From Tetraselmis striata (lineage: Eukaryota; Chlorophyta; Chlorodendrophyceae; Chlorodendrales; Chlorodendraceae): a stretch of DNA of 64,000 nt. A program made the position numbers and the translations under genes. Shown here piece after piece: positions 52,701 through 62,733 of this stretch. The notes beneath the pieces were generated by a model, which did no database searches, was not told the DNA's origin, and was given only the letters and a program-made list of their open reading frames with translations. Numbering within the stretch: the first letter of the stretch is position 1; every line of letters begins with the position of its first letter. The stretch covers positions 1-64,000 of the forward strand of contig VCJN01002376.1 of NCBI GenBank assembly GCA_006384855.1, read 5' to 3'.

Positions 52701-53385
52701 TGCGAGTGCTAACACGACAATTCGACCAATGGGAACACGGACCTGCCCAGCTTGTTAAAGGTCGAGAGTAGACGAAACGAGACCGGTAGCAAACTACAGC
52801 GAATGCCCTTACAGGTAGCAGGCAACCCCAGGTAGAGGCACTGCAATTGGGTGCGCCAGCATACTGACGGGTGGGGAAACGTTTGTACATACAGGTAGTA
52901 GTCAGCATCCCTGTACGGCCGTAGTGGGTGGGTACATTGACAGTATTTATGAAGAGTGTATTGCCGATCCCCCCCCCCCCTGGCTCCCCAATGGCAGTAA
53001 AGTAGACGGTACCGGATCCACCTGCTGACACGCCCCTATTCACAGGTTCTCGTGGGCAACATGGGGTGCGGAATGGGAGGGGGGCAGCCGCTCGCGGCGC
53101 ACCTGCAGGTCCTTGATGACCCGCCCCAGCAGGCTGTTCTCCGCCTTGAACTCCTCCAGCTTCTCCTGTCGCCCCCCCCCCCCCCCCCAACCACACCCGA
53201 GTGAGTGCGCGCGCCCAGGGCCCACCGCGCAACGGACGCTCACGTGGGTTGCGGTGCGGCACAGGTGCGAGTACCTGCAGCGGGTCGCTCTGCGGGCGTG
53301 GCGGTGCCGGGATTCTGCTGCTGCGCGGCGCCGTGTCCCGGCCCCCGCCGGGAGCATCGGACGCCGCCCGAGTCGCCGTCGCCAT
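49759..53385 (-). CDS. coiled-coil protein, 12 exons, family unknown
   Basis: Exons: 53385-53275, 53165-53103, 52589-52470, 52292-52222, 52133-52008, 51903-51832, 51671-51627, 51458-51344, 51237-51190, 50506-50450, 50282-50019, 49977-49759; 436 aa. All phases agree. After a 37-residue disordered start, nearly the whole protein has coiled-coil character, e.g. EKLEEFKAENSLLGRVIKDL, VQELEDALLDVKDEADHLRS and QQENDDLLGKLSAAE. Intron 10 uses a GC donor (CAG|GCAGGG). It could be a centrosomal, basal-body or axonemal rod protein, but coiled coils alone do not identify a family. The end is the weakest part: the last exon loses coil character after LLEAKSTTLLQ, so a downstream exon may exist. Confidence 0.65.
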
Positions 53386-54478
53386 GCCGCCCACCCCTGC
53401 TGCCGACTTCCTGTCGAGACGGTCAGACGGGTACCAGGTACGCTGGGTGGGGGGGGGGGCGCGCGGCGCCGCCGGCAGCTCTCCCTGTTGAAGCACCCCT
53501 TGGCCGGCCCCGGCGGGCAGAGGGACTCACTGTCCGGCGACGCTCTACGGAATCGACGCAAGGTTGGTGCCCGGGCCGGTGATGAACTGACGATGCCGTG
53601 CGGCGGTGCCCCTCGTGCTCTCGCCGTTGACGACGACGCCGCACGCGACGCGACCATATGACGGCGTCGTTGACGACGGCGAGCGAGGAGTTGGTTCGAA
53701 GACGTGTGATTCAGACACTTTTACGTTAATATGATCACAATATAGCGACTGACACAGAATATTCCATATCATTTTAATGTATGTTAATAAAAAAAATGAT
53801 ACACTATTTCGTCTCACATGCGATATGCGCGATTATAACGTCGTCGTACCGTACGCTGTATTGCATTATTTTTTAAAACAGTAAGGATTACTCGTACCGT
53901 TACGCCGCTCGGACCGGCGCGCGCCGCGGTCAACCGTGCGCTGCACAGCCAGCATCCCCGCCGGCATCCCCGACTCGGACAACACGCTGCCGCTGCTGCT
54001 CCTCCGTTCACGTCCCGGCCACTTGTGTTCCGGCACCGACAGCCAGATCCCAGGTACCCGAAGCGCACCGGAGCTCAATAGCGGCGTAAACATCCAGCGC
54101 GAGATCGGACGCAAAGCCGTTGCGACGCCGGCGCAGTGCTGGGAGCCGCCTCGGCGGGTGGGCGAGGAGCGCGCGGGAGTCGCCGTGACGGCAGAGGCGC
54201 TGCTGCAGGCTGGAAGTCGCCGCTGCACTGGCCGCTGCGCCAGAGGCCCTCACCCGCGATGCAGGCCGCACAGCCTCGGACGGTGCCGCAAATCCATCTT
54301 ACGAGTAGGTGGCGCAGGCTATGCCACTTCCGCTTGCCTGCAGGGCGCCGGCTATTTCCTGCATGTCAACGGGCAAGGGGGGAAGGGGGGGGGGGGGGGG
54401 GGGGGGGGGGCGGGGGTTGCGAGTAAGGAGCTACAGGCAGCTGACCCCTCGTGGCGGCCGGGCCGCACCAGACCGCAG
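53386..54478. other. divergent region between coiled-coil and TMEM17-like genes
   Basis: It should contain the promoter of the minus-strand coiled-coil gene and the start of the TMEM17-like gene. The N-terminal exon(s) of the latter could not be chosen among several open frames between 53930 and 54330. A poly-G tract lies at about 54387-54410. No other feature is recognised. Confidence 0.4.
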
Positions 54479-55388
54479 GATATGCTCCAGCCTGCTGCTG
54501 CAGCAGCTGGTGTACTACAATGTCTACTACTCCATGGCGTGGTTCCTGTGCAAGGCCATTCTCATCTGCGGGCGGGTACGATCCCGCCCCGGACGAGGGG
54601 CATCCTGAATGAGTGAATGGAGAAAATAGTCTGAGCAGGTGGAGTTCAGGGGTAAGGAGGGTGGGGAGAATATCCGGCTGGAGACCTCACGGACTGATCG
54701 CCCGCTGTGCTCCTGCCCTGTCCGCATGCAGTACACCTACGGCCTCAACGTGAACGACCCGGATAAGGTCCGGACGGTCATGATGGCGTTCTTCATCCCG
54801 GCGGAGCCCATCCGCCTGCTGTGCGGCTTTGCAGGCAACCTGCAGGAGAACGTAGGTGTCACCGGCCCCCGGGCGCCGCCCTCTGCATGCTCCAGGCCCG
54901 CGCCTCTGATGGGTGCTTCCGATGCGGCCGCAGGTGCCGCTGGTGGCCTTCTTCCTCGTGCTTACCATCTTTCCAGCATCGCCAATCTGCCTGTACTTGC
55001 TCTTCGGGCAGAAGGTGCGCCCCCCCCCCCCCCCCCCCTCGCCTGCAGTCCCAGCGACCCGCATGCACCCCGCGGCAGCCGCTGAGTATGCGTGGGCTGC
55101 GCGGCGCTGTCGCAGTGGAAGACGCCCATCGACACCGCCATCCAGGTGGTCATGACATGCTTCCTGTTCACAGAGATGATCGTCGGCGTCTATGCGGTGA
55201 GTCGCGCCCCCGCGTCAGCGCACAGCGTGCACCGCGCGTTCATAGACTTCCGTTACCTCCGCACTAACCCGCTTCCCGCTCCTGCCGCCGCCACTGTGGG
55301 CCCGCAGATCGTGAAGATGGTAATCGCGCAGAAGATGCAGTTTTACCTGCACGACTTTGTGACGAAGAGATACGGGCACGACAGCTGA
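54479..55388 (+). CDS. TMEM17: TMEM17-like ciliary transition-zone membrane protein (5' end not located)
   Basis: Exons 54479-54575, 54732-54851, 54934-55014, 55116-55196 and 55308-55388 join in frame and end at TGA. Matches to animal TMEM17 run in order: SSLLLQQLVYYNVYY (SSLALQ-x-x-LYFNTYY), EPIRLLCGFAGNLQENVP (the EAIRLYLGY-x-GNLQEKVP motif), a helix ending ICLYLLF, a further helix (VVMTCFLFTEMIVGVYA), and QFYLHDF (the F-HLQDF end). Four membrane helices are expected. TMEM17 belongs to the MKS/B9 module that controls entry of membrane proteins to the cilium, so the organism is probably ciliated. The first exon, with the start codon, is missing from the model; the cytosolic N terminus is short in this family. 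The third intron begins with a poly-C run at its donor. Confidence 0.8.
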
Positions 55389-56875
55389 GCAGCGTCCGGG
55401 CGTCTGTTGGGACAATGCCATGCTGGGGAAAGAAACCGGCTGCCAGACGTCGGTGTGGCAGCCTGCGCACGTTGGCTACCACCGCCAGGCCTGAATATTC
55501 GCATATTCGCCCCTCCGTTGCCTGCATCGGGAAGGGCACCGCCATGATCTGACCGAGTCAGGCACGCGCGGCCAGGTGACGTTGGTGCAGCGCGACAGGG
55601 ATCAACCAACAAATATACAACATGTAATTATTTGTATCTGACAGCACTTCGATTTCACACTCATAATTCGTACTACTTCACCCTCACATGCGACCTGTGC
55701 CCAACATTGTGAGTGCAAGCATGTATATCCCGTGCAAAAACGTGCACGTGCATTGGCATGTCTTCCAATCAGCAAACACAGCACTGCCCGAACTTCGACA
55801 TACAAGTGTGAAAGAGTCGCCGATATACTGATTAAATGGCTTGCCAAAACCGCGGTTTGTGCACCGCCGGGTGGGGGCCGACTCGGAATGTGCTGTTCTC
55901 ATACACTACATACCGCAGTCACACTGCAGGCCGCGGCACAAACGAATACGAGTCTGGCACCACTGCCCGGGCAGGGAGCTGTTGCAGAGATTGACAGTGA
56001 GCAGACAGGAATTGGGGAATGCATGGCTTTAGTTTTGCGGCTTTGAGCAAAGATGTCCATGAACCTAATCAGTTTATTGGGGCGTACACTGCCCTGCATT
56101 GAATTCAGCCGAGTGGGCGTAACTTCCTGGGTGGGGCGATAGAATGCCTACATATTGTACTGCTGCTTGCCATCCCTGCTGTCAAAGCCTAGGCTCAACA
56201 ATGCGCGTGCGGATAATCATTGCGACAGCCACATATCTGGCATATCAGTTATACGTTATATTTATTCTCTGCGAATCGGATTTGAACGTTGCCGGCTGTG
56301 GGTGGCGCCTCTCACAATCTGGGAGCCTCTGCGCATGTATATGTCATTGCCTGAATTGAAATGAATCGACCGTGACGGTATGATGGATCAGGAGCGCATG
56401 TCCTGGCGTATCTTAGGTGACCTGTAAATAAGAGTGCACGCACGGACGGCACCCGACGGGGATGGATATATTTCTCTGTCAGTGCCCGCAGTGCGGCGCT
56501 GAGCAATGTTGCAGTGCCTCAAGCGGCTGCCCAGGTGTGACTGCTGGTGTGCGCCCGATACGTGGCAAGCTGCAATACAGATGACTGATATAGGTATCGT
56601 TACATGCTGTACAGCAACTTTGGCCTCTGCAGCCGTGCGCCGTGTTCATTCATTATAGTGAATGCTATCTATCGCCACAGTTATTTATCGTGGCGCTCAG
56701 AGTGCTCACTGAAGAAGTCAACGCGTAAACAATGTCGCTCGGCGCTGCCACATCAGGTGAGGGGGGGCTGGAAAATACATCCTGAGCGACATCTACAACT
56801 ATGCAATACAGCGCTACCAATGAATCGTATTAAGAGGGTACAGTATACAGGGAGTCATGGTCGCCAGCCGAGAGC
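55389..56875. other. intergenic stretch between convergent genes
   Basis: Between the 3' ends of the TMEM17-like gene (+) and the LOV gene (-). Several open frames of 60-100 codons exist, but none has a domain, splice support or a neighbour in frame. No repeat shared with the rest of the window was noticed. Confidence 0.5.
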
Positions 56876-58477
56876 CTAGCTGACGACGCCATGAGAGAGA
56901 GCCAGACCAAGCAGGTCGCCGTGGCTGCCCGACTTGGCTGCTGGGTTGTTGAGCAGGCCCAGAGTGTTGCAGCTGATGGACCTGGGGAATCCGCTGGTGA
57001 CTCTGCTCAGGGCTGGGCTTGTAGGCAGCGGCTCGGGCTGCGCCACGCCACGAGGGCTGGAGCACATCGGCGTGCCGGGGGAGCACCCTGCGGCGGACAC
57101 GGCGCCAATGGGACGGAAGGTCTGCAGGCCGACAAAGTGGGTCACCTCGCCACTGCTGTCGCGCAGCGGCAGCAGGGAGAGGTCATTCCACATCGGGGAT
57201 CCGTCCTTGTGGTAGTTCAGTAGACGGACATTCATCGGCATGCCATTTTGAATCTTGCGCTTGAGGGACATGGAGGTGAAGGTTGGCACGCGAGGCTTCC
57301 CAGGAGGCGCCTGCAGGAAGCGGCAGTTCTTGCCCAGAACTTCCTCCTGGCTATAGCCTGACGTGAGCTCAAAGATGGGGTTGGCATACACAATGGGCTG
57401 GTCCTCCTTGCGCGCGTCGGTAATGACAACAGCCGTGCTCTTGGTGTCGAGCATGGTGGTCAGCAGTTGCGACTGGGGGGCGTCCGCCTCCATTGGCCCG
57501 GCCAGCGCCTCGAGCAGAGAGCGTGGCATGTTGCTCGACTGAATCGACAGAGCCGGCAGAGTCAGCACGGGCGTGACGTCGGACTGCGCGGTCGCCTTCG
57601 GCTCTTCGACGCCGGCGACGGACTTCGCCGGCGCGGCCTCGACGGGCTTCGGCGCCGGCTTGGCGGCGGCTACCACCTTTCGCTTGGGCTTGGTCGACTT
57701 GCCGGCGGCCGGCTTCCTGATGCCGGCCAGCGCCTTGAGCGCGGCGCTGGTCGCGTCGGTCGCGCCGCGCTGCACGGTCTGCAGCTCGTTGGCGTACTTC
57801 AGCGGCTTGGAGTACCATCCGTATTTATAGTAGCCGGGAGGCATCGCGCGCACCTCGCTAACGTCGGCGGGCAGAGACGCGCCGCTGGCGACCACAAGAG
57901 TCCCGCTGGGGCAGCGGCCGTGCACAAGAGGTACCGCGCCGCTGGGATCCCGCACCGCTAGCACGCGCACGAGGTGCGAGTCGTAGCAAACAAGGGAGAA
58001 CTGGCCGCGAAGCTTGGCGGGCATCTCCTTGCCAATGGAGCAGTACATGCGGCAGAGCAGCTGCGCGGCGGAGACTGGCGCCGCGGCTTTAATTTCGTTC
58101 AGCCCTTTCCATGCCACAGCCTTGCAGTCCTCGTCGTCGGAGCAGAACTTCTTCACAAGGTAGGCGTAATTCTCCAGGTGGCCACGGAACACTGTCATCA
58201 CCCCGTTCTCGCTGGCGTGGCTGTGCTCGTCGCGGGGAAGGGCGCCGGGAGCGCGTGCGAGGGCGCCACCGGGCAGGTGGGCGTATTTGTACTCAGTACG
58301 AGTACGCGCCTCGCCGGCACCTGCACCATCCTCGAGCAGAAGCTCCAACTCGTGCTGCAAGCGGTCGCGCGGGTCGCCACGAACAACGTGTCCGTCCTCG
58401 CCAAAGTCGACGCTCTTGGGCGGGCAGAGCAGTACGAAGCTCCCGTGAGAGGGGGTAGTTGCGGGCGGCAGAGTCAT
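56876..58477 (-). CDS. LOV photoreceptor fused to a DUF3700/AILP1-like amidotransferase-fold domain
   Basis: Single exon, 533 aa, stop TAG. Residues about 93-222 resemble the DUF3700 (AILP1/TSJT1) family, a class II glutamine amidotransferase-like Ntn fold: VFRGHLENYAYLVKKF, LRGQFSLVCYD and VLAVRDPSGAVPLVHG. No Cys follows the initiator Met, so amidase activity is doubtful, as in plant AILP proteins. A Lys/Pro/Ala-rich linker (about 240-330) leads to a LOV domain at 347-457 with GKNCRFLQ (Cys385, the flavin adduct residue), NYHKDG (Asn421), Asn431 and Gln452, the usual FMN contacts. The FLQAPPGK loop recalls fungal White Collar-type LOV domains. A Ser-rich tail follows. Likely a soluble blue-light receptor whose effector is the N-terminal domain. 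It is intronless among intron-rich neighbours. Confidence 0.85.
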   Translation of the reverse strand: MTLPPATTPSHGSFVLLCPPKSVDFGEDGHVVRGDPRDRLQHELELLLEDGAGAGEARTRTEYKYAHLPGGALARAPGALPRDEHSHASENGVMTVFRGHLENYAYLVKKFCSDDEDCKAVAWKGLNEIKAAAPVSAAQLLCRMYCSIGKEMPAKLRGQFSLVCYDSHLVRVLAVRDPSGAVPLVHGRCPSGTLVVASGASLPADVSEVRAMPPGYYKYGWYSKPLKYANELQTVQRGATDATSAALKALAGIRKPAAGKSTKPKRKVVAAAKPAPKPVEAAPAKSVAGVEEPKATAQSDVTPVLTLPALSIQSSNMPRSLLEALAGPMEADAPQSQLLTTMLDTKSTAVVITDARKEDQPIVYANPIFELTSGYSQEEVLGKNCRFLQAPPGKPRVPTFTSMSLKRKIQNGMPMNVRLLNYHKDGSPMWNDLSLLPLRDSSGEVTHFVGLQTFRPIGAVSAAGCSPGTPMCSSPRGVAQPEPLPTSPALSRVTSGFPRSISCNTLGLLNNPAAKSGSHGDLLGLALSHGVVS

Positions 58478-59654
58478 CGGAGGGCGGGGATTGTGGCGCG
58501 TAGGTATGAGTCAGCACAAATATTACTTGCAGTCCCGAGACCGTGTCGTCGCGAGGGCGAGCTGCAGCACCAGTTGCGGCAGCTGAGACCGGCCGAAACT
58601 TCAGCTCCAGCACCCGCAGATGCTTTTGCGATCAGGACAGCTAATTCTCTTGTCGCGAGTGCAGCCGGCTGGGAAGGGGGGAAACAGGTAGGGAAAGACG
58701 GGCTGTGAAGGGGGGACGTGTTCCGCAACTGGTTGCCTCGCCACCCGCCGCGTGCATTTATTGATTTACAAGACGCGTCACGCACGGAGGCAATCCTCCT
58801 CCTCCCAGTGCGCCTCTTGAGCCGCCTCGCGCGCTTGATTTTTTTTTCGCTCGCCTGATAAGGATAAATCCTTTCCTTTGTACGCGAGTATGATGTTGCA
58901 TTGCTTTATTGCTGACGCGGCCGCGCACCATCTCCCAGCGTGCACAATTTTGTGATATAGCACAATTTTATGTACTATATCAGATGCAATACAGCCTAAC
59001 TAAATAAGCCCTACGCCTGATGAGGTGGCTGGCACGTGCCACGTCGCCGTCAGTACTACTTGTACCAGTACCACGTACGGCGGCGGCTTCCCGAGTTGAT
59101 TTTTTAGTACTACTTTCAGCAGTGAATTTGTCATTCAGGACCCTAATGATTGTCCCTTTTTTTTTGGTGATTCCCTGATTCCTTCTGCTGCTAGCTCATG
59201 TAAATTTGTCATTGCCCTTCTTGTAATTCAAACCAGTACCCGTACCACGTATAAGGACAGTCGTACTGATAGTACTGGCATAAAGTAGTAGTACAGTGTC
59301 AGCAGTGTCGTCGACTCGTCAACTCGGCACGCAGTTGTCATCATAGATAGTCTTTTTGGTTACAGATAGTGGTGATGGGTATGGTTGCACGGGGACGTTA
59401 CACGGAGTCTCGCTCTGCTTGCGTGCATGGTACCTTGGGCGGCATTCTCTCTACCGCAATGCAGACAGTCTGATGCGTTTGCCCGTGCTCATTCCGCACC
59501 CTCTTCCGGTGCTGCTTCCACCTCGCAACTGATGTAGTGGAAGTTTCCTATTGCCTATTCGGGTGGTTTCCTGATCGCCTTTTGCAGCTAAAAACCCGTA
59601 ACTAATACACGGGGACGGGGACACGGGGTAGACTCGGGCGAAGGCAAAAAGTAC
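58478..59654. other. intergenic region with LINE-tail-like repeats
   Basis: Upstream of the LOV gene (its promoter should be here) and left of the recombinase element. Bases 59144-59210 match the inverted sequence at about 25535-25600 (GCTGCTAGCTCATGTAA), and 59545-59600 matches 25416-25470 (CCTATTCGGGTGGTTTCCTG). No gene was found. Confidence 0.5.
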
Positions 59655-59840
59655 TGATCTAAACTAGTTTATGGGGTTTCCATCCTTGACCTAACCGCTT
59701 TTTAGCTACAAGTGCTGCTCAGTGGTACGGGAACTAGTAACTGTTGTTGCGCCCTTGTTGGGTGCAGCACGAGTAGACATAAAAGCAGCCAGAACAGCTG
59801 AGCCTGCCATCTTCCAGTTTTCGCTGCGTTCCACGCAGCG
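59655..59840 (+). repeat. left direct repeat of the recombinase element
   Basis: Starts TGATCTAAACTAGTTTATGG and ends TTCCACGCAGCG. It contains GTTGTTGCGCCCTTGTTGGG and GCATGTCT-free pyrimidine-rich stretches; the gag-like start codon follows 114 bp after its end, so promoter elements may lie inside it. Confidence 0.85.
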
Positions 59841-59953
59841 ATGTAAAAACTGTCTCGTAACCCGTTGCGAGCAAGGTCACCCCAGGTTGTTCAAGACCAC
59901 ACCCGGCTCGCCATCCGAGTGTGATATTCTCGTCCGTACGTCCGTGCGTTACT

Positions 59954-60808
59954 ATGTCAGATGGAGAAGAACCCGTCGTTGAGCCGACGCTCAAGTCGTT
60001 GCAAGCAGATGTGCGTGCATTGGCTACAGTTGTGGCACAATTGACGGCTCGTGATCGCGTTGTTGATGGAGAAGGGGCACATGGCTCCAGCTCAGGGCAG
60101 CGCTTCGCGGGACAGCCGACAGGCAGCGGGGGAGCCGCAGAGCGCCCCGACTTGCTAGAGCTAGCCCAGAGCGGCCGTGTCGGAGCAAAATCCGTGAGTG
60201 CCGAGGATGATTACCTCGCGGTGCCAGAGCTACTGCAGAGAGCAGAGTCTGGTTACGAGGCCGTTCGACCGGTCAGCCGAGTGCCTGGACTTTTCCCTTT
60301 GAGCACCGACCTAACGAACGAGTACCTCAAGCAGGATGACCGGCGTCTGCCGGCCCAGGAGGAGTACTTGTGGATGTCGTGTTTCGGGGCCCACATGGCC
60401 GCCCTTTTCGTGGCACTCGACGAGCTACCGCCCTACGTCCCTTCCACCAACCAGGACTTCACCCCCTACCTCGCGAGAGCTCGGAACCACGCCGAGGCCA
60501 TCGACAAGGCGTTTCGGTTTCGTTTGGCCTTCCTGCGGAGGCTAAATGAGATCAAGCGTGTGCATGGTGACCAAGGTGTTCTGGATGTGCTGCGAGCCCA
60601 GCATTTTCAGCCCTCTTCTCAGCACCTGGGTTCCGCGATTTTTGGGGACCTCATGCGGGACTACGAGCGTCGTGTCTTCGAGGCGACCATTGCCAGCAGC
60701 GCCAAGGCGACCGCTACTTCTCGAGTGGCGGCTGCAGCTGCAGGTCGCGGGCGCGGGCGAGGACGTGGCGGCGGACGTGGACGTGGTCGCGAAGGTGAGC
60801 ACGAGTGA
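59954..60808 (+). CDS. gag-like protein of the recombinase element
   Basis: 284 aa from ATG 59954 (MSDGEEPVVEPTLKS). A short coiled-coil-like segment (LQADVRALATVVAQL) precedes a folded-looking middle (NEYLKQDDRRLPAQEEYLWM, YLARARNHAEAIDKAFRFRL), and the protein ends in an Arg-Gly-rich tail, typical of nucleic-acid binding. The frame is intact. This layout (coil, helical core, basic tail) matches structural proteins of DIRS-type elements, and it precedes the recombinase by 36 bp. No enzyme motif is present. Confidence 0.65.
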   Translation: MSDGEEPVVEPTLKSLQADVRALATVVAQLTARDRVVDGEGAHGSSSGQRFAGQPTGSGGAAERPDLLELAQSGRVGAKSVSAEDDYLAVPELLQRAESGYEAVRPVSRVPGLFPLSTDLTNEYLKQDDRRLPAQEEYLWMSCFGAHMAALFVALDELPPYVPSTNQDFTPYLARARNHAEAIDKAFRFRLAFLRRLNEIKRVHGDQGVLDVLRAQHFQPSSQHLGSAIFGDLMRDYERRVFEATIASSAKATATSRVAAAAAGRGRGRGRGGGRGRGREGEHE

Positions 60809-60844
60809 CGGTGTGGGGCGCCTTTCGCCGGAGCTGCAGGAGCC

Positions 60845-62550
60845 TTGCGAGGCCACCTTTCGGTGACCGCCGCAAGACGTACCCTTGCAGCTCAACGGCG
60901 GGATGAGCGCCCTGTGTCAGGACCTGACCCCCCCACCTTACAGACTTCATTTAGACCTTCCTCGGTGCGGCGCTTCTTACAGCTACAGCCGAGTGCGGCT
61001 CAACCATCCGCACGCCTGCACATGGCGGCTCAACCATCCGCCTTTCTTACCACCCCATCTCCGCGTTCGTCGGTTGTTACACTACGTGTTACAACCGGTT
61101 CGCAACGACCAAGTTTCGCGCGTGTACGTTACGCACGTGACAGGCGCTATGAGCGCGAAGGGCGCGCGGGGCGGCCCTCTTACCTGAACCTAGCCCCGCA
61201 AACCCGTACTGGAGCTACTGCAAACCCGTCCAGCAACTACCGGCCAACTGCCGGGAACCTAACTGTTGCTGCCGAGTACTTTGCGAACAGTAGCCGTGCC
61301 GGTGGAACTTTGTCAGTAAAACGACGCACTTACGTAATTGACGAGCCCGCAGCTATCGCTCCGTGGGCTGCGTCACTGCGATCTCGACTACAGGACGCGT
61401 TCGGCTCAGACGAGCTAGGCCAGCGGACACTCGACCTGCTCTCCAGCTCCCTCAGCGCTCAGACCCTCAAGAGCTACGCCGGCCGGTTGTCTCAGTTCGC
61501 TGAGTTCTGCCACGACTCCGAGAACATCAGCCCGCTGGAAGCGACTACTGCTACTGTTGTTCGGTACGTTGCCTGGATCGGGGAGCGAGGGCACATCGCA
61601 GCTAAGTCGCTGCAGCCCTACCTGTCTGCCATCAACACCTTCTTCGAGCTGCACAACCTCGTCCCGATCGCCAAGGACAGCCTACACCTCACTTCGGCAC
61701 GACGCGGGTTAATGTTGCGTCAGCGCCGACTGGACGCTGCCCCTTTACGTGTCCCTCTGCCTGCGGATGTGGCTTACCGCTTCGTCTCAAAGGCCGAGCT
61801 AATTGTGTCTGCTCCTTACCCAGAGTCCCACCTCGACTACCGAGCCCTCTTGGCCTCGGTTGTCAACTTCCTGTTCTTTGCCAGGGGCCTTACTGGCGTC
61901 TCCTGTCGAGTGCAAGATGTGCATGTCAACACCTACAACATCACCTTGCAGATCTACCGCGAGAAGGGTCGCGCTGGCCGGCGGGGACCCGACGACCTGC
62001 GCGTACTTCTCCTTCCTGTGTCCGAGCACCCTCGAGTGGCACGTCTCTTGCGCTACTTCATCGACAACGTCCAGTCTGTCCCCCTGGTTACTGTTGGCTT
62101 GGCTGCCTCCAACTTCTGGGCTGTCAATGTGGCTGAGCAGTCAAAACCTTGGACTGCGGCTACGATGTCAGACTGGTTGTCCACCGCAGTCAACCTAGTC
62201 AACGCTGCCCCCCTGCTGGCACATCCTGGACTTCACACAGTCTACGCAAGGGCGCAGCCTCTGCAGCAAACGCCATCGGAGCACCACTGTCCCACATCCG
62301 CTATCAGGGCGGTTGGGCCACTAACTCTGATGTCGTTATGGACTACATCGACCCCAACGTTCTTCCTTCTCATGGCGCGTGGTTCTTCTTTGGACACATC
62401 GCCCCCCTCCGCCACTTCCAAGTCCAACATACAGGACTCCGCAGCGGTGGCCTTCCCAGTGCCTCCCTCATGACTTGGCGCTACCCCTTCTCCGTCAATC
62501 TACCGCTCTCTACGTTCGCTCAAGACTGGCAAAACCAGACTCAACTTTGA
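60845..62550 (+). pseudogene. tyrosine recombinase of the element, one frameshift
   Basis: The frame is open from 60845 to 62473; its first in-frame ATG is 61022, so it may start there or be made by coupled translation after the gag-like stop. An N-terminal domain (LKSYAGRLSQFAEFCHD, LQPYLSAINTFFELH) is followed by the catalytic Arg region (FLFFARGLTGVSC). At a C6 run near 62210 the reading must shift: the H-x-x-R box (TSHSLRKGA), GGWATNS and the Tyr region (MDYIDPNVLP) are in the next frame, ending at TGA about 62550. A one-base indel in a C homopolymer is the simplest cause and could be a sequencing error. If so, the enzyme would be complete. Confidence 0.75.
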
Positions 62551-62552
62551 AA

Positions 62553-62733
62553 TGATCTAAACTAGTTTATGGGGTTTCCATCCTTGACCGCTTTTTAGCT
62601 ACAACTGCTGCTCAGTGGTACGGGAACTAGTAACTGTTGTTGCGCCCTTGTTGGGTGCAGCACGAGTAGACATAAAAGCAGCCATAACAGCTGAGCCTGC
62701 CATCTTCCAGTTTTCGCTGCGTTCCACGCAGCG
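62553..62733 (+). repeat. right direct repeat of the recombinase element
   Basis: The second copy of 59655-59840. It lacks the five bases CTAAC after CCATCCTTGAC and has a few substitutions (AACTGCTG for AAGTGCTG; CATAACAG for CAGAACAG). It follows the recombinase stop at once. Confidence 0.85.

Larger units (their letters stand above)
59655..62733 (+). mobile_element. tyrosine-recombinase element with direct terminal repeats and no reverse transcriptase
   Basis: Bounded by direct repeats 59655-59840 and 62553-62733, about 96% alike by eye; the visible differences are a 5-bp CTAAC deletion and a few substitutions. Between them are only two reading regions: a gag-like ORF (59954-60808) and a recombinase ORF (60845-62550). 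No reverse transcriptase or RNase H motif exists in this 2.7-kb interior. The recombinase resembles that of the DIRS-like element (HSLRKGA, DYIDP). It may be a non-autonomous DIRS derivative with RT supplied in trans, or a DNA-level recombinase element. High repeat identity implies recent activity. Confidence 0.75.

Noticed and set aside
53040-53657. Plus-strand and minus-strand Arg-rich proteins of about 200 codons
   Set aside because: They are shadows of the first two coiled-coil exons and GC-rich flanks.
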